DNA of 64,000 nucleotides from Sedimentibacter saalensis. Lineage in GTDB: Bacteria > Bacillota > Clostridia > Tissierellales > Sedimentibacteraceae. The position numbers and the translations under genes are program-made. Of this stretch, positions 43,099 through 51,884 are shown piece after piece. The notes under the pieces are model-generated. The model had not been told where the DNA came from. It searched no databases and saw nothing but the letters and a program-made list of their open reading frames with translations. Positions within the stretch are counted from its first letter, which is position 1; each line of letters starts with the position of its first letter. The stretch covers positions 124,001-188,000 of the forward strand of contig NZ_VLKH01000002.1 of NCBI RefSeq assembly GCF_007830175.1. The letters run 5' to 3'.

Positions 43099-43985
43099 TT
43101 CTGATCATAGCCAAGGCTTTTTAAAAGATAATTGTTGTCGCGCCAGTTTTCTGAAATTTTAACAAAAAGCTGCAGATTCACCTGACTTCCAAGGAGTTTT
43201 TCTATGTCTTCCCTGGCGCTTTTACCTATGCCTTTTATCTTTCTGCCTTCTTTTCCAATAATAATGCTTTTATGTGATTTTTTCTCACACAAAATACTGG
43301 CTCTTATGTCAACGAGATTCCTGTTTTTTCTTTCCTTCATTTCTTCAATTTCAACGGCAATTCCATGGGGAACTTCATCCTGCAGATACATAAGTGCCTT
43401 TTCTCTTATTATTTCTGCAACAACAAAACGCTCCGGTCTGTCTGTTATAAAATCGCCGGGAAAATACATTGGTCCAGGCTTTAAATATTTTTTTATGATG
43501 TTTACAAGCGAATCAACTCCCAGATTTTTAAGTGCTGATATGGGAATAATATCGTCAAATACATTGTATTTTCCGAATTCTTGTGCCATGCGAATTGCTC
43601 CAGCCTGATCAAACATGTCAACCTTGTTTATAATGAGTATTTTTTTCGAATTGACATTTTTGATTTTTTCAATTATGAACTCGTCACCAGGCCCTATTTT
43701 ATTGAACTCATCTGTTATCATAATTAATACGTCCATTTCTTCAAGAGCCGCATCAACTTCAGTGTTCATAAATTCGCCCAGCTGGTTTTTTGGCTTGTGA
43801 ATTCCCGGCGTATCCAGAAAAACTATTTGTGCTTCTTCGTCAGTGTATACAGTCCTAATTTTATTTCTTGTTGTCTGTGGCTTATCTGACATTATTGAGA
43901 TTTTTTCACCTATCATTGTGTTCATCAATGTTGATTTCCCAACATTTGGTCTGCCTATTATTGTTACAAATCCTGATTTAAACAT
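43095..43985 (-). CDS. era: GTPase Era
   Basis: 296 residues. G1 GRPNVGKSTLMN, G3 DTPG in FLDTPGIHKPK, G4 NKVD, and the C-terminal KH domain with IIGKEGRKIKGIGKSAREDIEKLLG. It helps mature the 30S ribosomal subunit. The genes around it (ybeY, phoH, cdd, recO) are the usual partners. Confidence 0.98.
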   Translation of the reverse strand: MFKSGFVTIIGRPNVGKSTLMNTMIGEKISIMSDKPQTTRNKIRTVYTDEEAQIVFLDTPGIHKPKNQLGEFMNTEVDAALEEMDVLIMITDEFNKIGPGDEFIIEKIKNVNSKKILIINKVDMFDQAGAIRMAQEFGKYNVFDDIIPISALKNLGVDSLVNIIKKYLKPGPMYFPGDFITDRPERFVVAEIIREKALMYLQDEVPHGIAVEIEEMKERKNRNLVDIRASILCEKKSHKSIIIGKEGRKIKGIGKSAREDIEKLLGSQVNLQLFVKISENWRDNNYLLKSLGYDQK

Positions 43986-44004
43986 TATTTCCCTCTTTCT
44001 TTTG

Positions 44005-44397
44005 TTAATCCAAGTCTTCCGGCCCGAAACTGTTCGGGAGAAGTTCTTCCAATGTATGTACTTCGTACTGATCTATATTTTTAGCACATATAACCTTTAT
44101 ATCTCTACCAAATTCCCTAAGAAACTGCCTGCACACACCGCATGGAAAAGAAATTTTCTTATCACTTCCCACAACTGCAATTTTTTCTATATCTTTGTAT
44201 CCTTCTGATATGCTTTTTGAAAGAGCAACTCTCTCAGCACATATGGTTGGAGTGAACGCTGCAGATTCTATGTTGCATCCTGTGAAAATTTTTCCGCTTT
44301 TTGTGTATACGGCTGCTCCTACCTTAAAGTTAGAATATGGACTGTATGATTTTTCTCTGGCCTCCATGGCAATTTTTATCAATAGTTTATCTTCCAT
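44005..44397 (-). CDS. cdd: Cytidine deaminase
   Basis: 130 residues, homotetrameric zinc enzyme that turns cytidine and deoxycytidine into uridine and deoxyuridine. The active site is CAERVALSKS with PCGVCRQFLREF, and YSPYSNFKVGAAV precedes it. It belongs with deoB, deoC and the BMP transporter in nucleoside salvage. Confidence 0.97.
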   Translation of the reverse strand: MEDKLLIKIAMEAREKSYSPYSNFKVGAAVYTKSGKIFTGCNIESAAFTPTICAERVALSKSISEGYKDIEKIAVVGSDKKISFPCGVCRQFLREFGRDIKVICAKNIDQYEVHTLEELLPNSFGPEDLD

Positions 44398-44410
44398 AAT
44401 ACCCGCCTTT

Positions 44411-45508
44411 TTAATTCTTTTCTATTTCTACATTGTCTAAATAATTCACAACCTGTATCCAGGTATTGCCCGGATTTAATTTTATTTCATCATTTCCTGA
44501 GTAAAATTTAGTTCTTGAGGCTTCTTTGCTTTTGCTCCAGGTTATTTCAACTGCTTCACCATTTGATATGTACATGCCTCTTCCTTCGCCAACTGTTCCT
44601 ATATACAGCCTTCCTGCGTTATCAAGCACGCTTTTTTTTGTTTCAATAATTATTATGTTTTTTGTACTGAGCTGTTTTTTATCTAGTTCATCAACATGTT
44701 TCTGTCCGTCTTTGAACCTTAAATATACTTGAAGCTCTTTGTCATATTCATAGCTGGTTGTGTTGCTTTTATTATATGTAATATTTATGTTTTGAGCAGA
44801 AATGCTGTCTTTGTAATCTTTTGAAATGTTATGAGGCTTTTCATTGAACAGATACCCTTCAAAGTTTCCTTCTTTTCTGTAACCGTATGAAGCTGCCTCA
44901 TCACGTATAGATTTAACAGTTGTGTACATGTTGTGAGGCGCCTTTTTTCCAGTGTCGTAATATCTCCACATGGCTCCTGAATAAAGCCCGTCAACATCCG
45001 GGCAATCAAGGCGGTCAATTTCTGAAAAAGCATCTTCACTTCCGCCCACATGGACAAAAATTCCGTCATTTTCCATTGCATAATAAATTATATAAGGCCT
45101 TGCACTCCTCACGGGACCTATCATTTCAGGCTCTTGAGCATGAAAAATACACAGATACCTCGTGTATGGATACTCAACTTCAAACTCATATATTATCTCA
45201 GCCTGAGAAAGTCCTGCCTGCCATCTGGCATCCGGATGGTTGTCAATTGAAACAGCCACTGGACGATTTTTGAGTTGTTCGGGAAAATATTTAAGCCCGT
45301 CAAGAGGAGAAACAACCTTGCCCTTATCTTCATGTGTTTTGTCATCAGCATTTTCTTCAGAATCAATTATTTCCAATTCACCCGGTGTATTTTCTTCGGA
45401 AGGAACTGTTTCTTCCGCCGGGTTTTCAGAAACAGAAGTTTTCGTTGAACAAGCTGCTGCAAATAAAAGCATTGCCATCATTAAAACAATAAAAGTCTTT
45501 TTTATCAT
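44411..45508 (-). CDS. DUF3048 lipoprotein (YerB family)
   Basis: 365 residues. The lipoprotein signal ends in LLFAAAC (Cys20), followed by a Glu/Ser-rich linker to about residue 65 and then the DUF3048 domain (RPVAVSIDNHPDARWQAGLSQAEIIYEFEVE, MIGPVRSARPY). Members are surface lipoproteins of unknown role. The gene lies between ybeY and cdd. Confidence 0.92.
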   Translation of the reverse strand: MIKKTFIVLMMAMLLFAAACSTKTSVSENPAEETVPSEENTPGELEIIDSEENADDKTHEDKGKVVSPLDGLKYFPEQLKNRPVAVSIDNHPDARWQAGLSQAEIIYEFEVEYPYTRYLCIFHAQEPEMIGPVRSARPYIIYYAMENDGIFVHVGGSEDAFSEIDRLDCPDVDGLYSGAMWRYYDTGKKAPHNMYTTVKSIRDEAASYGYRKEGNFEGYLFNEKPHNISKDYKDSISAQNINITYNKSNTTSYEYDKELQVYLRFKDGQKHVDELDKKQLSTKNIIIIETKKSVLDNAGRLYIGTVGEGRGMYISNGEAVEITWSKSKEASRTKFYSGNDEIKLNPGNTWIQVVNYLDNVEIEKN

Positions 45509-45525
45509 GGATCATCCTTTGCAAT

Positions 45526-45978
45526 TTATTTAAACAACTGAAGTTCTTTCATGATTTCTTTTTCTCTTTGTCTCATTTCTTCCTTTTCAGATGTTGTCAT
45601 GTGGTCGTATCCAAGGAGGTGCAGCATACTGTGAACCGTAAGATAAATCATTTCTCTTTCAAGGCTGTGTCCGAACTCATTGGCTTGTTCAATTATTCTT
45701 TGAGTTGAAAGGACAATGTCCCCCAGGATTATAACGCCGTCAAATTCATCATCGTCATCCATAGGAAATGACAATACATCTGTTTCGCTGTCAACATTTC
45801 TGAAGTCTTTGTTGAGACTTCTTATTTCTTCATTTGAGACAAAAGAAACGCTGACTTCATAGTTCCCTGACTGATTTTCTGCCATTAGGACTGTTTCCAC
45901 AGCAGTTTCTATTGCCTTTTCATTAGCCTCTGTAATTTCCATTATGTCTTGTCTGTTATCAAATAAAACACTTATCAT
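45526..45978 (-). CDS. ybeY: Endoribonuclease YbeY
   Basis: 150 residues with the zinc site HSMLHLLGYDHMT (HxxxHxxxxxH). VSFVSNEEIRSLNKDFRNVDSETDVLSFPM precedes it. It takes part in 16S rRNA 3' end maturation and ribosome quality control. The start overlaps the phoH stop. Confidence 0.97.
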   Translation of the reverse strand: MISVLFDNRQDIMEITEANEKAIETAVETVLMAENQSGNYEVSVSFVSNEEIRSLNKDFRNVDSETDVLSFPMDDDDEFDGVIILGDIVLSTQRIIEQANEFGHSLEREMIYLTVHSMLHLLGYDHMTTSEKEEMRQREKEIMKELQLFK

Positions 45979-46937
45979 TATTTGGCCTCAAATCTTTCAT
46001 ATGCTTTTATAATATCCTGCACAAGCTTGTGTCTTACAACATCTGATGTGTGGAAAAACATGAATCCTATATCTTCCACATCCTTTAAAATATTGATGAC
46101 GGATTTAAGTCCTGATTTCTTGTCTCCCGGAAGGTCTATCTGCGTTATGTCTCCTGTTATAACAGCCTTAGAACCGTATCCAAGACGTGTCAGGAACATT
46201 TTCATCTGCTCATTTGTTGTGTTTTGAGCTTCATCAAGAATTATAAATGATGAATCTAATGTTCTTCCCCTCATGTATGCCAGAGGAGCAACCTCAATCA
46301 GCTGTTTTTCAACATTTTTCATGAAGTTTTCAATACCCATTATGTCAAAAAGAGCATCATATAGAGGTCTTAAATACGGGTCAACTTTATCCTGCAAATC
46401 TCCAGGCAGGAACCCGAGCTTTTCTCCTGCTTCAACAGCAGGCCTTGTAAGAATTATTCTTTCGACCTCTTTCTTCCTGAACGCATTGACAGCAGCAGCA
46501 ACTGCAAGATATGTTTTTCCTGTACCTGCAGGGCCAATGCCGAATGTTATGTCCTTATTGTTTATCATGTCGATATATCTTTTTTGACCCACGGTTTTTG
46601 CTTTTATGACTCTTCCTGATGCTGATGTAACAATGACATCTTTTAAAATTTCATTATAATCTATGTTGTAATTTGTTTTATTTGCTTCAATGAGATAGAC
46701 TACTTTCTGGTCGCTTATTTCTCCTTCAGTGTCTATTACGTTTATCATATCTTTCAATATTTTGCTCACGGATTCAACTTTAGACTTTTCGCCGGTTACT
46801 TTAATTTCTTCGTTTCTCACCAGAATGTTAACATCAAAATAACTTTTTATTATTTTAATGTTTTTGTCGTGTATTCCCAAAAGTCTGATTAAATCATCTT
46901 CACCCGACAATATTATGCTTTCTTCAAATAACTCCAT
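45978..46937 (-). CDS. PhoH-family ATPase (YqfE/PhoL type)
   Basis: 319 residues. An N-terminal KH-like segment is followed by the PhoH P-loop domain: GIGPAGTGKTYLAVAAAVNAF, LTRPAVEAGEKLGFLPGDLQDKVDPYLRPLYDAL and FIILDEAQNTT. Upstream of ybeY it is likely to work on RNA. The preceding gene ends GGAGGATAA directly against its ATG. Confidence 0.95.
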   Translation of the reverse strand: MELFEESIILSGEDDLIRLLGIHDKNIKIIKSYFDVNILVRNEEIKVTGEKSKVESVSKILKDMINVIDTEGEISDQKVVYLIEANKTNYNIDYNEILKDVIVTSASGRVIKAKTVGQKRYIDMINNKDITFGIGPAGTGKTYLAVAAAVNAFRKKEVERIILTRPAVEAGEKLGFLPGDLQDKVDPYLRPLYDALFDIMGIENFMKNVEKQLIEVAPLAYMRGRTLDSSFIILDEAQNTTNEQMKMFLTRLGYGSKAVITGDITQIDLPGDKKSGLKSVINILKDVEDIGFMFFHTSDVVRHKLVQDIIKAYERFEAK

Positions 46938-48158
46938 TTATCCTCCTTGGTTTTCTTCATTTATTTCGTCTTGTGCATCAGTCATGGGATAAATTTTTAC
47001 CGATTCGCCAATGTCTTCCATAACTTCTATCTGTGCTCTTAAATAATAAAACTGGTCATCCTCTGTGAAGTTTATGGATGATTTCAATATTTTTGAGTCA
47101 TTATTGCATTTTTTTATAAGGTCGTCGTACATGGCAACCTTCATTTTATTCTGAGCCGTATTTTCATCTATTTCGATTTTTTTTACAGTCTCTTCATAGT
47201 ATACACCTTTTACAATCTTTATATTAGTTAAACTAGACAGTATGGGAACAGCAATTGTTCTCTCTTTATAAGTATAATTTTCATATGGTGCTTTGTCACC
47301 TATTATTTTAACATTTTTACCATTAATTTTCAAGAAGAAACGAACTTTGCTGCTATCTGTTGATATACTCACATCCCGTATTTTTTCTTCTTTCATTTCA
47401 AAATTATAATATGTCTTTGCATAAATTATTCCGTCCGATGGAACCATTACAAATTCTTCGGAATTTTTATTTTTTATAATACCCATAATCAACGTCTGAC
47501 CTTCATAAACAACGTCTCCTTCTTTTACTACAGGCTGACCGCTTTTAGCTATGACCTTGCTTATGATTGCATTTTTCTTTGATACGATGCTTGAGGGCTC
47601 GTTGTTCTTGAATTCTGCAGGTTCTATATTTTTTTCCTTTACAAATATGATCAGGTTTGAACCTTCCACATAGACTTCAACAAACTTGAAGTTGTCAAAA
47701 TTTTTATAAAGCATTGTTTCAATAGATTTTGTCTCAAGACTTCCCTGAGATACAGGAACCTTTATTTCATTTTCTTCTAGAACCAATTTAATTTTTTTTG
47801 CAGTTAAATTGTTTGTTCCAATTACTTCAACATTCCACACAAGAGAAGACAAAAGATAAAGGCATATGGAAAGTATGAAAATGCCTGCAACAAATCCCTT
47901 ACGCACCTTAATTTTTCTTAAATTAAGTGCAAAACCCTTCTTTTTTATTGTTTCCATCTTAGTTTCTTTTATGATGTCCTGGTATTTTCGGTAATCATCG
48001 TAGGATATTTTAAACTTGATTTCGTCATTTTTCTTTTCAATATCCCACATAACAATTCCTTTTTTTCTGAGTAAATTCATGATTTTTTCGAAGTTTGCAT
48101 CCTTTAGGCGAACCAGTACATAGCCCCTTAATAAATACATCAACTTAAATATCAGCAT
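46938..48158 (-). CDS. yqfD: Sporulation protein YqfD
   Basis: 406 residues with one membrane helix near 90-110 (GFVAGIFILSICLYLLSSLVW) after a cytoplasmic part. The outside domain begins VEVIGTNNLTAKKIKLVLEENEIKVP. The yqfC-yqfD-phoH-ybeY order is conserved among spore formers. YqfD is a sigma-E-regulated gene in Bacillus; its mechanism is unknown. Confidence 0.93.
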   Translation of the reverse strand: MLIFKLMYLLRGYVLVRLKDANFEKIMNLLRKKGIVMWDIEKKNDEIKFKISYDDYRKYQDIIKETKMETIKKKGFALNLRKIKVRKGFVAGIFILSICLYLLSSLVWNVEVIGTNNLTAKKIKLVLEENEIKVPVSQGSLETKSIETMLYKNFDNFKFVEVYVEGSNLIIFVKEKNIEPAEFKNNEPSSIVSKKNAIISKVIAKSGQPVVKEGDVVYEGQTLIMGIIKNKNSEEFVMVPSDGIIYAKTYYNFEMKEEKIRDVSISTDSSKVRFFLKINGKNVKIIGDKAPYENYTYKERTIAVPILSSLTNIKIVKGVYYEETVKKIEIDENTAQNKMKVAMYDDLIKKCNNDSKILKSSINFTEDDQFYYLRAQIEVMEDIGESVKIYPMTDAQDEINEENQGG

Positions 48159-48160
48159 AT

Positions 48161-48439
48161 TTACTCCTTGCTAAATATAATTTCTTTTATTTCTCCTTTT
48201 ACTATAACTTTAAAGCTGTTAATTTCTTCTATTTTAAATTTTGAACCCTTTATCAAAATGTTCTGCTCATTGGTTTTTATTCCTACTTCGTTGTCTTCGT
48301 ATACTATAATTCCTGTGTGGTTTTCAATTATTACTTTTTTATTTCCATGCATCCTGAGATCAAAATTGTCCGAAAACGCATCGTTTGGAATTTCCAGATT
48401 GTCTGCCAGATAACTTCTGAAATTATTAAATTTTCCCAT
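48161..48439 (-). CDS. yqfC: Sporulation protein YqfC (YabP/YqfC family)
   Basis: 92 residues: NLEIPNDAFSDNFDLRMHGNKKVIIENHTGIIVYEDNEVGIKT is the family core. It is made in the mother cell under sigma-E in Bacillus. It ends 3 bases before yqfD. Confidence 0.93.
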   Translation of the reverse strand: MGKFNNFRSYLADNLEIPNDAFSDNFDLRMHGNKKVIIENHTGIIVYEDNEVGIKTNEQNILIKGSKFKIEEINSFKVIVKGEIKEIIFSKE

Positions 48440-48513
48440 ACTGTCCTCCCTCCATATATCCTTACAATAAATTATGCTTGTTTATGGAATACTATGATAC
48501 GCGTTTTGGTACA

Positions 48514-48542
48514 AATAAAAAAACCCCAATCATTTGGGGTCT
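48514..48542 (-). terminator. Terminator after the rpsU-yqeY operon
   Basis: ACCCCAA, 4-base loop, TTGGGGT and then T7 on the minus strand. It separates this operon from yqfC. Confidence 0.85.
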
Positions 48543-48546
48543 TTAC

Positions 48547-48990
48547 CTACTTTATATATTTAGCCACAATTTCATTTATATGTTTGCCGTCAGCTTTGCC
48601 TTTTGTTTTAGGCATTATGAGAGCCATGACCTTACCCAGATCTTTTTTGGTCTGAGCGCCGGTTGTTTCGATTGCTTCTTTAACAATCGATTCAAGCTCT
48701 TCATCTGACAGTTGAGGCGGTAAATATTCTAATAGTATTTTGATTTCTTCATTGGTAAGATCAATAAGATCTTGTCTGTTGCCTTTTTCAAAGTCAGCAA
48801 TTGAATCTTTTTTTTGTTTGATTTGTTTAGCTATTATATCCAGAACATCGTCATCGCTTAAATCTACTCGGTTGTCAACTTCTTTTTGTTTAACAGCTGC
48901 TCTTACCATTGTAACAACATTTTTTCTGACTTTTTCTTTAGATTTCATGGCTTCCTTAAGGTCGTCCATGAGTTTCTCTTTTAAAGGCAT
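48547..48990 (-). CDS. yqeY: GatB/YqeY domain protein
   Basis: 147 residues: MVRAAVKQKEVDNR near residue 30, then ILLEYLPPQLSDEELESIVKEAI, and LGKVMALIMPKTKGKADGKHINEIVAKYI at the C-terminus. This is the tail domain of GatB as a stand-alone protein, usually paired with ribosomal protein S21 as here. The role is unproven; tRNA-dependent amidation is suspected from the domain. Confidence 0.94.
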   Translation of the reverse strand: MPLKEKLMDDLKEAMKSKEKVRKNVVTMVRAAVKQKEVDNRVDLSDDDVLDIIAKQIKQKKDSIADFEKGNRQDLIDLTNEEIKILLEYLPPQLSDEELESIVKEAIETTGAQTKKDLGKVMALIMPKTKGKADGKHINEIVAKYIK

Positions 48991-49002
48991 ACTTTCACCT
49001 CT

Positions 49003-49188
49003 TTATCTTGCTTTTTTGTTTTTCTTTCTACGAGCTGCTTCAGCCTTCTTTTTACGCTTAACGCTTGGCTTTTCATAGTGCTCTCTTTTTCTTACTTCAG
49101 ACATAACACCTGTAAGTGCACATTGTCTTTTAAATCTTCTAAGAGCATTATCGATCGACTCGTTTTCTCTAACCTTTACCTCTGTCAT
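49003..49188 (-). CDS. rpsU: 30S ribosomal protein S21
   Basis: 61 residues from the ATG at 49188 (GGGGAGGG upstream). [27 protein letters not shown] and the basic tail are typical. A longer frame up to 49257 is only leader sequence. Confidence 0.97.
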   Translation of the reverse strand: MTEVKVRENESIDNALRRFKRQCALTGVMSEVRKREHYEKPSVKRKKKAEAARRKKNKKAR

Positions 49189-49259
49189 TTTGCTACCCTC
49201 CCCTCGTCTTCTACTACTGTATGTCCAAGACACCAGCGAGTTTGAAATAGCACTCATTT

Positions 49260-49288
49260 ATTATATAACATAGAATAAGTAAATGCAA
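49260..49288 (-). promoter_or_regulatory. Promoter of the rpsU-yqeY operon
   Basis: TTGCAT (49283-49288), 17 bases, then TATAAT (49260-49265) on the minus strand, giving a leader of about 65 bases. Confidence 0.75.
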
Positions 49289-49293
49289 GAAAT

Positions 49294-49635
49294 TTATGAT
49301 AAAGTTTCTGACAATTTTTTTCCACCAATTAAGTGGAAATGCAGATGCTTTACAGACTGGCATCCGTCTTCGCCGCAATTGCTGATAACTCTGTATCCAG
49401 AATCTTTAATATTTTCCTTTTCAGCAATTTTATTTATAACTTCGAATATTTCTGCTGTTATATGACTGTTTTCACTTGTAATTTCATTCATTGAAGAAAT
49501 ATGCATTTTGGGTACTACAAGTATATGTACAGGCGCCTGAGGATTTAAATCTCTGAAGGCTACTAAATTATCATTTTCAAATACTATTTGTGACGGTATT
49601 TCTTTGTTTGCAATTGCGCAAAATATGCAATCCAT
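49294..49635 (-). CDS. HIT-family nucleotide hydrolase/transferase
   Basis: 113 residues from the ATG at 49635 (AGAGGTG upstream). It starts DCIFCAIANKEIPSQIV and has the histidine triad HLHFHLIGG. HIT proteins hydrolyse nucleoside phosphoramidates. Located just after mtaB, as often in clostridia. Confidence 0.94.
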   Translation of the reverse strand: MDCIFCAIANKEIPSQIVFENDNLVAFRDLNPQAPVHILVVPKMHISSMNEITSENSHITAEIFEVINKIAEKENIKDSGYRVISNCGEDGCQSVKHLHFHLIGGKKLSETLS

Positions 49636-49657
49636 TTTTTCACCTCTCATATAATAA

Positions 49658-50989
49658 TCAAATAGCAGAATATTCACCTGTCAAATAATCATTCCCTACA
49701 TTTTTCACATGAACATCAACTATTGTGTTTCTAATATTAATATCACTTTTTAGCAAAACTTTCAAGTAGTTTGTTGTGTATCCTTCAAATAAATTTTCTG
49801 TTTTTTCAGTTTCGACAAGTACAGAAACATCTTTTCCCACATATTTTTTCATGAACTCATTGGATACTTCTTCTCCTAGCTCAATTAAAACCCTGCTTCT
49901 TTCAGATTTAACAATGTCGTCAACCTGATCAGTCATTTCTGCAGCTTTTGTACCTTCTCTTATGGAATATTTGAACACATGGATTCTGGAAAAACGGACT
50001 TTTTTTACAAATTCCATTGTTTCATTAAATTCCTCATCAGTTTCTCCGGGGAAGCCCACAATTATGTCAGTTGTAATTCCGGCATCTGGCATATATTTTT
50101 TTATAAGCTCCACATTATTTTTATACTGCTCGGCTGTGTATTTTCTGTTCATTCTTTCAAGAACAGAATTGCTTCCGCTTTGCAGCGACAGATGAAAGTG
50201 GTCACAGGTTTTTTCAAGGGATGAATATCGTATGATGAAATCTTCTGTTATAAGATTGGGTTCAAGTGAACCAAGTCTTATCCTTTCTATTCCTTCAACT
50301 TTATTCATGTCTTCTATAAGCTTTATAAGGGCATCCTGTTCCTTTATTTCCTTGCCGTATGAAGAAATGTGTATGCCGTTTAGCACAATTTCCTTGTAGC
50401 CGTTTGCTGCAATGTCTTTAACTTCCTTAACTATGTCTTCGTGATTTCTGCTCCTTATAGGCCCTCTCACATATGGAATAATGCAGTAAGAGCAAAACTG
50501 GCTGCAGCCGTCCTGTATTTTTATGTTTGCTCTTGTTTTGTCATGGACTGAGCTTATTTTTAATTCTTCAAAACATTCCTGTCCATGGAAGCTTTCAATA
50601 ATAACTTCTGAATCCTGTTCCATGTGGGATAATTTTTCTTTTAATAATTTACCGATGTTTCCTTTGTTCTTTGTTCCTATTATAATGTCAGCAGTTGTGT
50701 CCTTGCTTATTTTTTCACCGTGAAGCTGGACGCTGCACCCAACAGCTACAACAATTGCATTTGGATTAATTCTTTTTGCCTTGTTTATAAATTGTCTTGA
50801 TTTTCTTTCACTTTCATTTGTAACTGCACATGTGTTTATTATATATATGTCGCTGACATTTTCCTGAACAACTTCAAAGCCTTCTTTTTCAAGAAGTTCT
50901 GACATTGCTTCAGTTTCAAACTGATTTACCTTGCAGCCTAATGTAGTAAATGAAACTGTATATTTTTTATTTGTATCTTTGTTGTTCAA
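49658..50989 (-). CDS. mtaB: tRNA t6A37 methylthiotransferase MtaB
   Basis: 443 residues. An N-terminal UPF0004 domain supplies three cysteines (TLGCKVNQ, NTCAV, VGCSV). The radical-SAM CxxxCxxC is CSQFCSYC, with IIPYVRGPIRSR after it, and a C-terminal TRAM domain ends the protein. It makes ms2t6A at position 37 of ANN-decoding tRNAs. The start is TTG at 50989, with GGAGAAG seven bases upstream. Confidence 0.95.
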   Translation of the reverse strand: MNNKDTNKKYTVSFTTLGCKVNQFETEAMSELLEKEGFEVVQENVSDIYIINTCAVTNESERKSRQFINKAKRINPNAIVVAVGCSVQLHGEKISKDTTADIIIGTKNKGNIGKLLKEKLSHMEQDSEVIIESFHGQECFEELKISSVHDKTRANIKIQDGCSQFCSYCIIPYVRGPIRSRNHEDIVKEVKDIAANGYKEIVLNGIHISSYGKEIKEQDALIKLIEDMNKVEGIERIRLGSLEPNLITEDFIIRYSSLEKTCDHFHLSLQSGSNSVLERMNRKYTAEQYKNNVELIKKYMPDAGITTDIIVGFPGETDEEFNETMEFVKKVRFSRIHVFKYSIREGTKAAEMTDQVDDIVKSERSRVLIELGEEVSNEFMKKYVGKDVSVLVETEKTENLFEGYTTNYLKVLLKSDINIRNTIVDVHVKNVGNDYLTGEYSAI

Positions 50990-51064
50990 ATTTCTTCTCC
51001 TAATATGATATGTCCTTCATTTGATTAAGGAACTTTTAGATATTAACATACTTGGTCAAAACTT

Positions 51065-51421
51065 TCAAGATGAAAGCCAAAAAGCATTTTCTACAATGTT
51101 AATTGAATTTTCTTCCTTAATTATTTCCACAACGTCAAACTGGCAAAAAATATCATCCCTTCCAATTTGCATGAGGTAATATTTTGCTGCAGATATAATT
51201 CTTCTTTGTTTGTAAGGAGTAACAGCTTCTCTTGGATAGCCGTTCTTTGTATTTATTCTGCCCTTAACTTCTATGAAATGGGTAACACCGTCTTTTTCTG
51301 CGATTATATCTATTTCTCCTAGACGGCATAAAAAATTTTTGTGCTTAACTATAAAATTATTTTCCATCAAGTATTTTTCAGCAATTTTTTCATATTCATA
51401 TCCCTTGTTCTTATGGTCCAT
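51065..51421 (-). CDS. YraN family protein (UPF0102, endonuclease-like fold)
   Basis: 118 residues. The restriction-endonuclease-like core is GYEYEKIAEKYLMENNF, RLGEIDIIAEKDGVTHFIEVKGR (D-ExK) and AVTPYKQRRIISAAKYYL. Its function is unknown though it is widespread. Confidence 0.93.
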   Translation of the reverse strand: MDHKNKGYEYEKIAEKYLMENNFIVKHKNFLCRLGEIDIIAEKDGVTHFIEVKGRINTKNGYPREAVTPYKQRRIISAAKYYLMQIGRDDIFCQFDVVEIIKEENSINIVENAFWLSS

Positions 51422-51440
51422 AGGAACCTCGCAAATGGCC

Positions 51441-51869
51441 TTAAATATAGTACATCATGGAATCCGTACCCTTGTTGTATTCGTTTATTAGGTCCTCCAG
51501 AGTCATGTTGTCAATTATCTCGTACAGTTTCTGGTCTATTTTGTCCCATAAATTCATTTTAATGCAATGTTCAATTTTACTGTTGCTTTGTTCTTCCTTA
51601 ACCACTGACAAATCACCTTCAAGTGCTCTTAGTATATTTCCAATGGTAACCTCTGATGTCTTGCCGTTAAGAAGATAACCTCCCTGTGAACCTTTTACAC
51701 TTTTTACAATTCCTGTTTTTCTAAGAGCAGAAAAAACCTGCTCCAGATAATTTTTTGATATATTCTGCCTTTCCGCAATGCTTATCAATGAAACATAATC
51801 ACCGTTTGAATTGATACACAGATCCATTACAGCACGCAGACCATATCTGCCTTTTGTTGATATTTTCAT
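51441..51869 (-). CDS. Rrf2-family transcriptional regulator
   Basis: 142 residues. The winged helix begins MKISTKGRYGLRAVMDLC and contains SIAERQNISKNYLEQVFSALRKTGIVKSVKG. The C-terminal half has a single cysteine (EHCIKM), so it lacks the three-Cys Fe-S site of IscR. CymR-type control of sulphur metabolism is a possible but unproven reading. Confidence 0.9.
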   Translation of the reverse strand: MKISTKGRYGLRAVMDLCINSNGDYVSLISIAERQNISKNYLEQVFSALRKTGIVKSVKGSQGGYLLNGKTSEVTIGNILRALEGDLSVVKEEQSNSKIEHCIKMNLWDKIDQKLYEIIDNMTLEDLINEYNKGTDSMMYYI

Positions 51870-51884
51870 AATTTCACCCTGCCG

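Noticed and set aside
48317-48655. Plus-strand 112-residue frame across the yqfC-yqeY gap
   Set aside because: It reads through a terminator and antisense of two real genes, with no ribosome binding site.
51441-51869. IscR-type Fe-S regulator
   Set aside because: Only one cysteine is present in the cluster region, and no iscS/iscU follows.
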